The position numbers and the translations under genes are program-made. Of a DNA stretch of 64,000 nt, positions 55,407-63,576 are shown piece by piece. Every line of letters starts with the position of its first letter. The first letter of the stretch is position 1. The stretch is from Tepidicaulis sp002389665. Its GTDB lineage: Bacteria > Pseudomonadota > Alphaproteobacteria > Parvibaculales > Parvibaculaceae. The notes under the pieces are model-generated. The model saw only the letters and a list, made by a program, of their open reading frames with translations. It had not been told where the DNA came from and did no database searches. The stretch covers positions 3,224,001 through 3,288,000 of the forward strand of contig NZ_OZ244942.1 of NCBI RefSeq assembly GCF_965222285.1. The letters are read 5' to 3'.

Positions 55407-55449
55407 AGAAAGGCCCGGCCCTCGCAAAGCGCGGAGCCGGGCCTTTTTT
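55407..55449 (-). terminator. Terminator after the MarR-linked membrane protein gene
   Basis: A stem of AAGGCCCGGC and GCCGGGCCTT with a 22-base loop is followed on the minus strand by TCTTTAG. The plus side ends in TTTTTT. Confidence 0.75.
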
Positions 55450-55465
55450 GAACCTATAGAGGGGA

Positions 55466-56107
55466 TCAGCGCCCGCGCAGTTTCAGGATCGCAATGATGT
55501 GCAGGATCATGAAGACCGGCACCAGGAAGGAGGGGATCATAGTGAGCGGAAATTCCGCCAGAAGCCCCGTATGCAGATCGCCTGTCTGATAGACCGGCCC
55601 GTTCTCCCGCAGGATCACGCCCATAGCAAAGGCGCTGATGAAGTCGAGGAAGCCGATAAAGATGAGGCCATAGGCGGCGGTGCGCCAGCCCGCGCTTTTC
55701 TGCCAGATCATCAGCGCCACAAAGGGAGCGGCGAGCCCCACCAGAATGTCGCCATAGCCCGCCGGAATGGCGAAGGTGCCGGGCAGAAGTCCGTAGCCCC
55801 AGGTAAAGACGAAGGCAGCGCCCACGACGCGCCAGCCCTGAACGGCCGTCACAAGGCCAAGATCGATCGCACCGACCCAGGCCTTCACCCCGCCAAGCAA
55901 GCGGTAGGCGAGAAGGAAGAGCGAGGGCGGCAGAAGCGCGGCCACCACGATGGCGAAGGGCGGCTGATCGCCCACCGCATCGAACACGCCGTTCTTTGCC
56001 GCGGTCATGACGGTCAAGCCCCAAATGGCGAGCAGAATGAGGACCAGCGGTTTCAAAAGCGGCTGGCCGGAAGCCGGTGCGGCGGCCTTCATATTGGTGT
56101 CGGTCAT
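55466..56107 (-). CDS. Hypothetical multi-pass membrane protein under MarR control
   Basis: This 213-aa protein has about six hydrophobic helices: around residues 22-40, 50-68, 90-110, 120-138, 145-165 and 185-208. There are no motifs I recognise. AAGGAA six bases before the ATG is the ribosome site. A perfect palindrome GTGTATATACAC lies 15 bases upstream, and the same palindrome stands in front of the MarR gene just upstream. It is therefore very probably a target of that MarR protein. Confidence 0.8.
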   Translation of the reverse strand: MTDTNMKAAAPASGQPLLKPLVLILLAIWGLTVMTAAKNGVFDAVGDQPPFAIVVAALLPPSLFLLAYRLLGGVKAWVGAIDLGLVTAVQGWRVVGAAFVFTWGYGLLPGTFAIPAGYGDILVGLAAPFVALMIWQKSAGWRTAAYGLIFIGFLDFISAFAMGVILRENGPVYQTGDLHTGLLAEFPLTMIPSFLVPVFMILHIIAILKLRGR

Positions 56108-56122
56108 GAGCGGTTCCTTTAA

Positions 56123-56134
56123 GTGTATATACAC
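56123..56134. promoter_or_regulatory. Operator copy 1: perfect palindrome GTGTATATACAC
   Basis: This 12-bp perfect palindrome lies between the MarR terminator and the membrane-protein gene. It is identical to the one at 56597-56608. MarR proteins bind such A/T-centred palindromes. Confidence 0.72.
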
Positions 56135-56145
56135 ATTTAGGGGTA

Positions 56146-56170
56146 AATAAAAAGCGGGGCTCAGCCCGCC
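56146..56170 (-). terminator. Terminator overlapping the MarR stop codon
   Basis: On the minus strand GCGGG pairs with CCCGC and is followed by TTTTTATTT. It ends the MarR transcript before operator copy 1, so the membrane-protein gene needs its own promoter. Confidence 0.65.
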
Positions 56171-56592
56171 GCTTGAGAAAGAAGCGAAAGCAGCTGCTGA
56201 GCAGGCTCCGCGCCGAGCCCGGCCACTTTCTTTTCCTGAAAGGCGCGCCAGAGCGGCAGCGCGGCGCGATAGGCCTTCTCGCCTTCAGCGCTTAACGCTG
56301 CAATGCGGCGGCGTTTGTCATTGCCCTGCCGGTAGGCGATGAGCCCGTCCCGCTCCAAAAGCGCCAGATTGCGCGTCAGCGTCGTGCGGTCCGTGCCAAG
56401 CGCTTCGGCAAGCTGGGCGATGGGAAGAGGTCCTGCCTCTTCCAGTACCGCCAGAACGGCAAACTGGGCCGAGCCAAGACCGGAAGGCTTCAACGCCCCG
56501 TCGAGATCGCGCGCAATCAGCCGCGCCGCGCGGCGCAGATTGAAGCAGAGACAGGCGGCGGGCGAGGCCAGATCGGCGGTTTTCAAGCTCAT
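56161..56592 (-). CDS. MarR-family transcriptional regulator with shared operator
   Basis: This 143-aa winged-helix regulator has CLCFNLRRAARLIARDLDGALKPSGLGSAQFAVLAVLEEAGPLPIAQLAEALGTDRTTLTRNLALLERDGLIAYRQGNDKRRRIAALSAEG. The start at 56592 is chosen because a GTGTATATACAC palindrome sits four bases upstream of it. There is no ribosome site between, so the mRNA could be leaderless. It most likely represses itself and the downstream membrane protein. Confidence 0.88.
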   Translation of the reverse strand: MSLKTADLASPAACLCFNLRRAARLIARDLDGALKPSGLGSAQFAVLAVLEEAGPLPIAQLAEALGTDRTTLTRNLALLERDGLIAYRQGNDKRRRIAALSAEGEKAYRAALPLWRAFQEKKVAGLGAEPAQQLLSLLSQAAG

Positions 56593-56596
56593 AAGA

Positions 56597-56608
56597 GTGT
56601 ATATACAC
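56597..56608. promoter_or_regulatory. Operator copy 2: perfect palindrome GTGTATATACAC
   Basis: An exact copy of the palindrome at 56123-56134, directly before the MarR start codon. Binding there would block transcription start or ribosome entry. Confidence 0.72.
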
Positions 56609-56695
56609 GTATATGGCGGAATGTCAAGAGCATCGCTCTGCTCCTGTAAGCGAGTCAGCCTTGTCTTTGCCATTTTGCGGGCCCACATTTCGCTC

Positions 56696-57124
56696 ATGAG
56701 CAAACGGCCCGACAGCGCTGCCCTGCCGGATTTCGAAGATCCGGCCTACCAACTGCCCGCCACCGTGGCGCAGAACCGCACGCGCGTGAAAAAAGGCTTC
56801 TGGCGCAAATTGCTGCGCGTTGCCGGGCGCGTGCCCTTCGCGGAAGAGGCGGCGGCCGCCTATTACTGCGCGCTCGATCCCAAAACGCCGGCGCGGGTGC
56901 GCGCAACATTGCTGGCCGCGCTTGCCTATTTCGTCACCCCGGCCGATTTCATTCCCGATGTCATTGCCGCCTTCGGCTTCACCGATGATGCGACCGTGCT
57001 GATGATGGCGCTCTCCGTCGTCTCCGGCCATCTGACGGAGAAACACCGGGCGGCGGCGCGTATGGCGCTCGGCAAAACGCCGCCGCAAGCACCGCAAGAA
57101 AATCCGGAAAACCAGCCCCGCTAG
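56696..57124 (+). CDS. YkvA family (DUF1232) protein
   Basis: This 142-aa protein has the DUF1232 core RATLLAALAYFVTPADFIPDVIAAFGFTDDATVLMMAL, a hydrophobic helical pair around the TPADFIPD motif. The C-terminal tail is Pro/Gln-rich. The function is unknown. The start MSKRPDSAALPDFEDP lies between the divergent MarR gene and the core. Confidence 0.88.
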   Translation: MSKRPDSAALPDFEDPAYQLPATVAQNRTRVKKGFWRKLLRVAGRVPFAEEAAAAYYCALDPKTPARVRATLLAALAYFVTPADFIPDVIAAFGFTDDATVLMMALSVVSGHLTEKHRAAARMALGKTPPQAPQENPENQPR

Positions 57125-57133
57125 AAGCGCCGC

Positions 57134-58072
57134 TTAGTCGGGTAGACGGTCTGCGGCCTTTTCCGCCGCGCGCATCTCTTTCGCCGCTTGCGATTCCCGC
57201 CGCACGATGTAAAGCGCCGCGCCGATAATCACGGCGGCTCCTGCCAGCGTCCAGAGCGTCGGGATATCGCCGAAGATCACGATCCCGGCAAGCGCAAGGA
57301 AGATGAGACGGGAATATTCGAACGGCGCAATCACCGTCGCCTCCCCCACCCTGTAGCCGCGAATGAAACAATTATGCGAGGCAGCCCCCGCACTGCCCAT
57401 AATGGCAAGCAGCGCCAATTGCTCCCAGCTCGGCATGATCCAGACGAGATAGGCCGGAATGGACGTGACGATGAGCCCGCCCACCCCGGTATAGAACATC
57501 AGCGTGATGGGCTGGTCGTAACGCGAGGCGATTTTGACGAGCACCGTGGCGAGCGCCACAAGCGCTGCGCCCAAAAGCGCGACGAGCGCCGCCGGATCGA
57601 GCGCGCCGGTCGGGCGCAGCATGATGAGGACGCCGCCAAAGCCGACAAGGGCGGCGATGACCCGCCGCTTGCCGATAGGTTCGGAAAGCAGCAGCGCCGC
57701 CAAAGGCACAAGAAAAAGCGTGCGCGAGAAGTTCAGCGCCTGAGCGTCCGCCAAGGGCAAATGCGCAAAAGCATAGAACCCGCAGATCATCGCCGAGGAG
57801 CCGACAAAGCCGCGCAGCATTTGCAGCGGCAGCACCTTGGTGCGGATGCCGCCTTCCGCGCCGCCCGCCCGGATAAGGAAAGGCAGAATAACGATGATCT
57901 GAAAAAGCTGCCGGAAGAAGGAGACCTGAAACGGATCGAATGTCTGGCCGAGATGTTTAACGAGCACCGCCATCACCACAAAAAGCATGGCGGAGAGAAG
58001 CAGCCAGAGCGCGCCTTGCACATTGGCGGGCAGGGCCGTAAGGCGGGCGGTCATTTCTTCGCGTCGGCTCAT
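57134..58072 (-). CDS. EamA/DMT-family transporter
   Basis: This 312-aa protein has ten predicted helices in two EamA repeats. LWLLLSAMLFVVMAVLVKHLG and SFFRQLFQIIVILPFLIRAG open the first repeat; the second ends in ALAGIVIFGDIPTLWTLAGAAVIIGAALYIVRRES. Drug/metabolite transporters of this kind export amino acids or take up S-adenosylmethionine; the substrate cannot be read here. It converges with the YkvA gene. Confidence 0.9.
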   Translation of the reverse strand: MSRREEMTARLTALPANVQGALWLLLSAMLFVVMAVLVKHLGQTFDPFQVSFFRQLFQIIVILPFLIRAGGAEGGIRTKVLPLQMLRGFVGSSAMICGFYAFAHLPLADAQALNFSRTLFLVPLAALLLSEPIGKRRVIAALVGFGGVLIMLRPTGALDPAALVALLGAALVALATVLVKIASRYDQPITLMFYTGVGGLIVTSIPAYLVWIMPSWEQLALLAIMGSAGAASHNCFIRGYRVGEATVIAPFEYSRLIFLALAGIVIFGDIPTLWTLAGAAVIIGAALYIVRRESQAAKEMRAAEKAADRLPD

Positions 58073-58168
58073 TTATTTCCGCCTTTCCTTACCTCTCAGG
58101 TCATTGCCGCCAAACACGGGCACGGCTCATAACCCCTGCATCTACTCACCAGAGCCAGGACGCATCCC

Positions 58169-58597
58169 ATGGACGAGACCTTCAAAGACATGATCGCCGG
58201 CACCATTGCCGGCGCGCCTTACGGCAAGACCCTGGGCTTGGAACTGACGGGTCTTGAAGAAGACCGCGCCGTTCTTTTCCTGCCTTACCGAGAGGCGCTG
58301 ACCACGATCGGCACCATGGTGCATGGCGGTGCGATCGCCTCGCTTGTTGATGTCGCCGCCACCGCCGCTTGCTGGGCAACATCCCATTTGCCGGAAAATC
58401 CGCGCGGCTCGACCATCGGCTTTTCCATCAATTATCTCGATGCCGCGTTGAGCGCGGACCTCATCGCCGATGCCCGCGTCATCCGCCGCGGCGGCTCGGT
58501 GCATGTGGCGACGGTCATCGTCAGCGACAAGGCGGGAAAACAAATCGCCCATGCGACGGTCACCTATAAGCTTTCCGGTAAACCCTCCGGCAAATAG
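58169..58597 (+). CDS. PaaI-family hotdog thioesterase
   Basis: This 142-aa single-hotdog protein has MVHGGAIASLVDVAATAACWATS, the catalytic-helix motif (HGG..ASL.D) of PaaI-type acyl-CoA thioesterases, and STIGFSINYLDAA. It probably hydrolyses a phenylacetyl- or medium-chain acyl-CoA. Confidence 0.9.
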   Translation: MDETFKDMIAGTIAGAPYGKTLGLELTGLEEDRAVLFLPYREALTTIGTMVHGGAIASLVDVAATAACWATSHLPENPRGSTIGFSINYLDAALSADLIADARVIRRGGSVHVATVIVSDKAGKQIAHATVTYKLSGKPSGK

Positions 58598-58610
58598 GCG
58601 GCCGATATCC

Positions 58611-59852
58611 TTACCGCGTCCAGGCGCCGCCTTCATTCGTGCGGTAGCCGATGGCGCGGTAGGCGGCATCGACCACGGCCTGGCCGCGCTCGTTGAGCAA
58701 AATGCCCATACCCATCTGGTTCATCGAATAGCCAAAGCTCATACCGGCCTCAGGATCGGCAAAGCCGATGGAGCCGCCCATGCCCACATGACCGAAAGCG
58801 GCTTCGGAAAGAATGACCGACGACTGATTGCCGGGCGTCTCGCCCCGGTTGTCCATCGACTTCATGAAGCCGAGCCCGAAACGGGTCGGGATGAGCAGCG
58901 TTGCATCCTCGCGCGTTGCCATGGAAACGCGGCTCATGCGCGTCACGGCTTCCGGCGAAACGAGTTTGACGCCGCCCAACGCGCCGCCATTGGCAAGCGG
59001 CGCATACATGCCGGCAAGGCCCCGCCCGTTCGTGATGCCGTTGGCCGAGCCGATTTCGGCTTCATGGGCGGCGCGCGAATTGAAATCCGCCTTGCCGTTA
59101 TTCATCAGGAAGAGCGAAGAGGGCGAGGCGGGATCGGAAAGAATGGCCTGCGTGAACTTACCGACCGGCGCTTCAGGATCGAGCGGCGCATTGATCATGC
59201 CCGCCACACGCGGCTCTTTATCTTCCGGCAGCCCGATCCAGAAATCGAGGCCGAGCGGGCCCGCCACTTCTTCCTGGAAAAACTGCCCCAAAGGCTTGCC
59301 CGCCACGCGGCGCACGATTTCGCCCACCGTCCAGGCAAAGGTGACGCCGTGATAGCCGTTGCGCGTGCCCGGCTTCCAGAAGGCTTCCTCACGCGCGACA
59401 AGGTCCGTCATATAATCCCAGTCGTAATAGGCTCCATCTTTCAATTGCGCGCGGATATGCGGCACGCCGACGGAATGATCGAGCATCATGCCGACTGTCG
59501 CTTCTTCCTTGCCGTTCACCGCAAATTCCGGCCAGATTTCTTTCACCGGCTGGTTGAAATCGAGCTGGCCCCGGTCGGCAAGCATATGCGCGCAAAGTGC
59601 CGCCGCGCCCTTGGTGCAGGAAAAGACGATGGAGACCGTATCTTCTTCCCAGGCCGCGCCGTCTTTTGCCTTATGCCCGCCCCATAGATCGGCAACAACT
59701 TTGCCCTCATGAGTGATGCAGACACTCGCGCCCACTTCGCCGCGCGAGATAAAGTTTTCCGCAAAGGCCGCCGCCACGCCTTCAAAGCCGCGGGCGCAGC
59801 TGCCCCGGATAATGGCCTTGCCGGCCTCCTGCTCGATCTTTTGCATGGTCAT
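58611..59852 (-). CDS. Family VIII carboxylesterase/beta-lactamase-like serine hydrolase
   Basis: This 413-aa protein has the class C beta-lactamase fold. The SxxK motif is FSCTKGAAALCAHM and the Tyr motif is in GYHGVTFAWTVGEIVRR. GHVGMGGSIGFADPEAGMSFGYSMNQMG is the third block. This set marks EstB-type esterases rather than true lactamases. The N-terminus shows no signal peptide, so it is probably cytoplasmic. The start at 59852 is preceded by GGGGAAA. Confidence 0.9.
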   Translation of the reverse strand: MTMQKIEQEAGKAIIRGSCARGFEGVAAAFAENFISRGEVGASVCITHEGKVVADLWGGHKAKDGAAWEEDTVSIVFSCTKGAAALCAHMLADRGQLDFNQPVKEIWPEFAVNGKEEATVGMMLDHSVGVPHIRAQLKDGAYYDWDYMTDLVAREEAFWKPGTRNGYHGVTFAWTVGEIVRRVAGKPLGQFFQEEVAGPLGLDFWIGLPEDKEPRVAGMINAPLDPEAPVGKFTQAILSDPASPSSLFLMNNGKADFNSRAAHEAEIGSANGITNGRGLAGMYAPLANGGALGGVKLVSPEAVTRMSRVSMATREDATLLIPTRFGLGFMKSMDNRGETPGNQSSVILSEAAFGHVGMGGSIGFADPEAGMSFGYSMNQMGMGILLNERGQAVVDAAYRAIGYRTNEGGAWTR

Positions 59853-59887
59853 GACGTTTCCCCGTTTCTGCGGCGCTTTCATGCGCC

Positions 59888-60622
59888 TTATTGCGATTGT
59901 GTTTGTCCACCGGATTTCCGGCTTTGCAGAATTTCCCTGATCTTCGGTTTGAGCTGCCGCGTCAGATAGGCATAGCCCTGTTTCGACAGCGACATGCCGT
60001 CCCAGCGGAAAAGCTGATCTTTAAGCTCATCTTCTTCGGTGAAGAAACCGGGCGTCAGATCGATGAAATGAACCGGCGCGCGCTCATGGGCAAGCTGTTG
60101 AAGCAGCGCATTGGTGCGCTTTGCGCCCGGCCAGCGCGACATGCGCATCGGGGCGGGCGGCACGGAAACGATCAGCACCGGCGCATCCACCCCATGGGCA
60201 CGAATGGCCGCCAGAAAGATTTGCGTTTGCGCGAGCACGTCTTCCGGGCGGCGCCCGCGCACATCCGCAAGGTCCTCATCGCCCGCCATCATGACAATGA
60301 GGCTCGGCTCATAGGGTTTGACGATGCGGGCCGCATAATGGGTGAGATGGGCGATGCGCGCCCCGCCAAAGCCGCGGTTCAGCGCGTCGAAAGGCATCAT
60401 ATCGGCGCTAAGCGTTTCCCACAGCCGGACATCGCGCCCGCCGATGAAAAGCACCGCGCCTTTCTCCGGCGGGTTGGAGATATCGCGGCGCTCGAAGGCC
60501 GCGATATCCCCTTCCCAGTAGGAAGGCTCGCCGGAGGCGAAGAGCACATAGACGAGAAAGCCGAACAGAAGCACGAGCGTGCCGCCGATAAGCGCGGCCC
60601 AACTGATTGCGATGCGCCCCAT
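59888..60622 (-). CDS. Membrane-anchored SGNH-fold protein lacking catalytic residues
   Basis: This 244-aa protein has an N-terminal membrane helix (about 5-28) and an SGNH domain. The scaffold of relatives is kept: RLWETL, the glycine block NRGFGGARI, the SVPPAPMRMSRWPG stretch and LFRWDG...GYAYLTRQL. But block I reads IGGRDVRLW where GSSS/GDSL is expected, block III reads GDEDL instead of GDNDL, and block V reads DGMSLS instead of DGLHLS. So the nucleophile Ser, the Asn and the His are all replaced. It is probably a non-catalytic binding protein. Confidence 0.82.
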   Translation of the reverse strand: MGRIAISWAALIGGTLVLLFGFLVYVLFASGEPSYWEGDIAAFERRDISNPPEKGAVLFIGGRDVRLWETLSADMMPFDALNRGFGGARIAHLTHYAARIVKPYEPSLIVMMAGDEDLADVRGRRPEDVLAQTQIFLAAIRAHGVDAPVLIVSVPPAPMRMSRWPGAKRTNALLQQLAHERAPVHFIDLTPGFFTEEDELKDQLFRWDGMSLSKQGYAYLTRQLKPKIREILQSRKSGGQTQSQ

Positions 60623-60659
60623 ATGCCCGCCGCTCCCTCTCGTGCCTTGGCTTTGCCGC

Positions 60660-61661
60660 TTAGCGGACCTGAAGGACGACCTTGCCCTTCACTTTACGGC
60701 CCGCCATGTCGTTCAGCGCGGAGGCCACGTCTTCGAGCTTGTAGCTTTTTGAGACATGCGGCTTGATCTTGCCCGCTTTGAACATCTCCATCAGCTCGCG
60801 CAGGTTTTCTTCATGGCGCGCGCGCTCACGGCCCGTGAAGGCACCCCAGAAGACGCCGACGATCTGACAGCCTTTGAGCAGCGCGAGGTTGAGCGGAATT
60901 TTGGGAATGTCGCCCGCGGCAAAACCGACAACGAGATAGCGCCCGTTCCAGTTCATGGCGCGCAGTGCCGGTTCCGCGTAATCGCCGCCCACCGGATCGT
61001 AAAGCACGTCGGCGCCCTGGCCGCCCGTCAGTTCTTTGATCTTTTCAGAAAGCGCCTTTTGCTGATCCCGGTCGAGCGGGCCGGAAGGATAGACGAAACC
61101 GTCATCGGCGCCGTGTTCCTTGGCGACCGCTACTTTGTCTTCCGACGAAGCTCCCGCAATCACCTTCGCGCCCATCGCCTTGCCGAGCTCGACGGCGGCC
61201 AGGCCGACACCGCCGGCCGCGCCCAGAACGACCAGCGTTTCGCCGGGCTTGATTTCGGCGCGGTCTTTGAGCGCATGATGCGAGGTGCCGTAGGTCATAA
61301 GGAAGGCGGAAGCCGTCTCATAATCCATCTCATCGGGGATCGGCAGCGCGCGGGCTTCTTCCAGCGCGATTTCCTCGGCAAAGCCGCCCCAGCCGCACGA
61401 GCCGATGACCCGGTCGCCCTCTTTGATCTTTTTCACCCCGGCGCCGACCTTCGTCACCTTGCCGGAAACCTCACCGCCCGGCGAGAAGGGCAGCGGCGGC
61501 TTGAACTGATAAAGGTTCTGGATGATGAGCACGTCGGGAAAATTCACCGCGGCGCTATGCACCTCGATCACCACCTCCCCGTCTTTCGGCTCGGGGCTCG
61601 GCACATCTTCGATGACCAGTTTTTCCGGCGGACCGTATTCCTTGCAGAGGACGGCTTTCAT
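60660..61661 (-). CDS. NADPH:quinone oxidoreductase-like medium-chain dehydrogenase
   Basis: This 333-aa zinc-free MDR has VLCKEYGPPEKLVIEDVPSPEP, NFPDVLIIQ.LYQFKPPLPFSPGGEVSG and the nucleotide loop VLGAAGGVGLAAVELGK. It resembles quinone oxidoreductase QOR and acryloyl-CoA-type reductases; no zinc-ligand cysteines are in place. The start at 61661 was preferred to a long frame reaching 61895, which would run over the sigma54 site upstream. Confidence 0.92.
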   Translation of the reverse strand: MKAVLCKEYGPPEKLVIEDVPSPEPKDGEVVIEVHSAAVNFPDVLIIQNLYQFKPPLPFSPGGEVSGKVTKVGAGVKKIKEGDRVIGSCGWGGFAEEIALEEARALPIPDEMDYETASAFLMTYGTSHHALKDRAEIKPGETLVVLGAAGGVGLAAVELGKAMGAKVIAGASSEDKVAVAKEHGADDGFVYPSGPLDRDQQKALSEKIKELTGGQGADVLYDPVGGDYAEPALRAMNWNGRYLVVGFAAGDIPKIPLNLALLKGCQIVGVFWGAFTGRERARHEENLRELMEMFKAGKIKPHVSKSYKLEDVASALNDMAGRKVKGKVVLQVR

Positions 61662-61787
61662 GTCTTTCTCCCTGTTTTGACTGTTGTTTCCAGGATTGCG
61701 TTTGGAAATTCCCGTTAACCTTCCCATAGCACAGCCTGCCCGATGGCCGCTAGCAGGCGCGCGCCCGGCACGGGTCAATTTGTCCCT

Positions 61788-61804
61788 TTGGCACGAAAAT
61801 CGCT
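61788..61804 (+). promoter_or_regulatory. Sigma54-type promoter, copy 1
   Basis: TTGGCACG-AAAA-TCGCT matches the sigma54 consensus TTGGCAYG-N4-TTGCW with one mismatch. The invariant GG (61790) and GC (61802) are 12 bp apart, as required. The predicted start near 61815 leaves a leader of about 58 bases before the next gene. An activator of the NtrC class would be needed. Confidence 0.72.
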
Positions 61805-61872
61805 CTCTCGCCCCCGAGCCCGGACAATCCGCAAGGGCGTGGCTCAGAACGGTACAACCCAAGGGGAATAAT

Positions 61873-62541
61873 ATGAATTCGATTGTTAAAGGCACGGCGA
61901 TTGCCGGTCTTCTGACTGTTGCGCTGACGAACGGCGCGGGGGCTTACGATCTAAACAACGCCATCACGAACGGCCAGGTCACGCTGCAGGATGTCACCGC
62001 CGACACGAACTTGTGGGTGAAAGCGGTCGACACGAAAGTCGACGTTTCGACCGCCGCCATTGCCAACTCGCTCTCCGCCGAGCTGAAAGGCAATACCTAT
62101 CTGGAAAACAACCAGGTGCTGGGGGCAGCAGCCGATGTGAAAGCGGCAACCGTCGTGGAAGCCGAATGGATCGGCGGCAAAGCCACCATCAACACCCAGG
62201 CGATCGGCAATAACGTGACGGCCTCCGTTGCCGATGCGCAGTTCGTCAACATTCACAACAATCAGACCACCGGCTGGCAGGCCCCGCGCCCGACCGATCC
62301 GGAAGCTGTTTCCAACGTGACCATCGAAAACGCCGCGAAGGTGGATGTCTCCGCTCTTGCCGCCTCCAACGCCTTCGCGCTGGAAAGCAATGCGCAGGAA
62401 ATCAACCTCACCAGCGCGCAGCTCAACAACTCGCTGACCACCGCCGTCTCCAATGTCAGCATCGGCTATACGAACGCGCTGAAAAGCTCGAGCGTGGCCA
62501 TCGGCAATCAGGTCTCCATCGCCCCGATCGCCATCAAATAA
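61873..62541 (+). CDS. Secreted Asn/Ser/Ala-rich repeat protein, paralogue 1
   Basis: This 222-aa protein has a Sec signal peptide (MNSIVKGTAIAGLLTVALTN, cut near GAGA-YDLNN). The mature part contains recurrent A(I/L)(A/G)N(S/N) units such as STAAIANSLSAEL, TQAIGNNVTAS, SAQLNNSLTTAVSN and SSVAIGNQVSI, alternating with NxQ segments. There are no cysteines. The pattern suggests a beta-solenoid or curlin-like amyloid fold (inference). The C-terminal third aligns with the next gene's product, so the two are paralogues. A sigma54-type promoter lies 70 bp upstream and a good terminator follows. Confidence 0.78.
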   Translation: MNSIVKGTAIAGLLTVALTNGAGAYDLNNAITNGQVTLQDVTADTNLWVKAVDTKVDVSTAAIANSLSAELKGNTYLENNQVLGAAADVKAATVVEAEWIGGKATINTQAIGNNVTASVADAQFVNIHNNQTTGWQAPRPTDPEAVSNVTIENAAKVDVSALAASNAFALESNAQEINLTSAQLNNSLTTAVSNVSIGYTNALKSSSVAIGNQVSIAPIAIK

Positions 62542-62568
62542 ACCGCCCGCTCTTCAAAGCGCGCAAAG

Positions 62569-62600
62569 GACCGGGAACCGCAAAGGTTCCCGGTTTTCTT
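62569..62600 (+). terminator. Rho-independent terminator of secreted paralogue 1
   Basis: ACCGGGAACC pairs with GGTTCCCGGT around GCAAA and is followed by TTTCTTTTG. Confidence 0.92.
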
Positions 62601-62658
62601 TTGCCCAAATGCCCGTCCCAAATCGGGACTCGGCCCGGTTTTCCGCAGTTTCCCGCGC

Positions 62659-62675
62659 TTGGCATGGCTCTCGCA
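62659..62675 (+). promoter_or_regulatory. Sigma54-type promoter, copy 2
   Basis: TTGGCATG-GCTC-TCGCA matches the sigma54 consensus; GG (62661) and GC (62673) are 12 bp apart. It lies 68 bp before the next ATG, almost the same spacing as copy 1 (70 bp). An inverted repeat GTCCC-AAATC-GGGAC at 62615-62629 stands just upstream. Confidence 0.72.
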
Positions 62676-62741
62676 ATACCGTGATCAAGCGCCGTTCTCA
62701 GGCTCATATTGAAACAGCAGCCGCCCGATTGGAGGCACGAC

Positions 62742-63380
62742 ATGAAACCGACCCGTCTTTTTCTCAGCGCCGTACTGGCAACGTTCTGCGCCGCGCCGGC
62801 TCTGGCCGGGGACCCGGACCACACCGTGCTGAACGGTCAGATCAACCTCAAAAACATCGTCGGTGAGCTGAACATCTATGTCGATGACGCAGGCTCGCTC
62901 GGCCAGACCGCAAGCGCCCAGGGCAACAGCTTCGAAGCGGAGCTCGACGGCTCCTCCGATGTCGACACCTATCAGATCAATCATTCCAACGTCGAAGCCG
63001 ACCTCAATCTTGAAGCCGGCTGGATCGAAGGCGAGGCGACGACGGTCTCCCAGTCCTTCACGAACTCCGCCACGATCAAGGGCGACGGTACGGGCGGCGT
63101 AGCCGTGAACAATTATCAGGAAGCCGATCCGAGCTGCGATTCCTGTTATGACGATGCCAAGACCTTCATCGCCGTTGACGGCGTGGGCACGCTGGACAGC
63201 TCCACCACCGCCGTTGCCAACTCGCTGAACGTCTATAACAACGCGCCGGGAACGAATATCAATTCCCAGCAGATCAACAATTCCAAGATGAGCGCCGTCT
63301 CGAACATCTATGTCGGCTACGCGGGCAGCCTCAATGCCTCCTCGGCCGCCGTCGGCAACAGCGTGATCGTCGGCAAGTAA
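62742..63380 (+). CDS. Secreted Asn/Ser/Ala-rich repeat protein, paralogue 2
   Basis: This 212-aa protein has a signal peptide (MKPTRLFLSAVLATFCAAPALA-GD). Mature units include QTASAQGNSFEAEL, VSQSFTNSATIKG, SSTTAVANSLNVYN, NSQQINNSKMSAVSNIYVGY and SSAAVGNSVIVG. The last two align closely with QLNNSLTTAVSNVSIGY and SSVAIGNQVSI in paralogue 1. It has a CDSC pair near the middle. GGAGG precedes the ATG. A surface, adhesive or fibre-forming role is possible, but nothing in the window proves it. Confidence 0.78.
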   Translation: MKPTRLFLSAVLATFCAAPALAGDPDHTVLNGQINLKNIVGELNIYVDDAGSLGQTASAQGNSFEAELDGSSDVDTYQINHSNVEADLNLEAGWIEGEATTVSQSFTNSATIKGDGTGGVAVNNYQEADPSCDSCYDDAKTFIAVDGVGTLDSSTTAVANSLNVYNNAPGTNINSQQINNSKMSAVSNIYVGYAGSLNASSAAVGNSVIVGK

Positions 63381-63438
63381 TCCTGCTGCCAAGCAGGGGA
63401 ATGCGGCGCGGATGCGTATCAAGCCGCCGCCGCTCAAG

Positions 63439-63478
63439 GGAACCGGAGATGCGGGGGGCGCGTCTCCGGTTCTTCTCG
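63439..63478 (+). terminator. Probable terminator of secreted paralogue 2
   Basis: GAACCGGAGA pairs with TCTCCGGTTC around a 13-base loop and is followed by TTCTCGTTC. The T-run is interrupted, so it is weaker than the others. Confidence 0.6.
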
Positions 63479-63576
63479 TTCGGCTATAGGCTCAACTGGA
63501 GGCCTTGGCCCTTCTTGCCAAGCCCCGCCCAAGCCCTTATCCCTTGCCGCGACGGAAAACGAGCAGGCAAGACGAG

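Noticed and set aside
61684..61872. N-terminal extension of the first secreted paralogue back to 61684
   Set aside because: It would replace the signal peptide with an unrelated basic segment and would start upstream of the sigma54 site.
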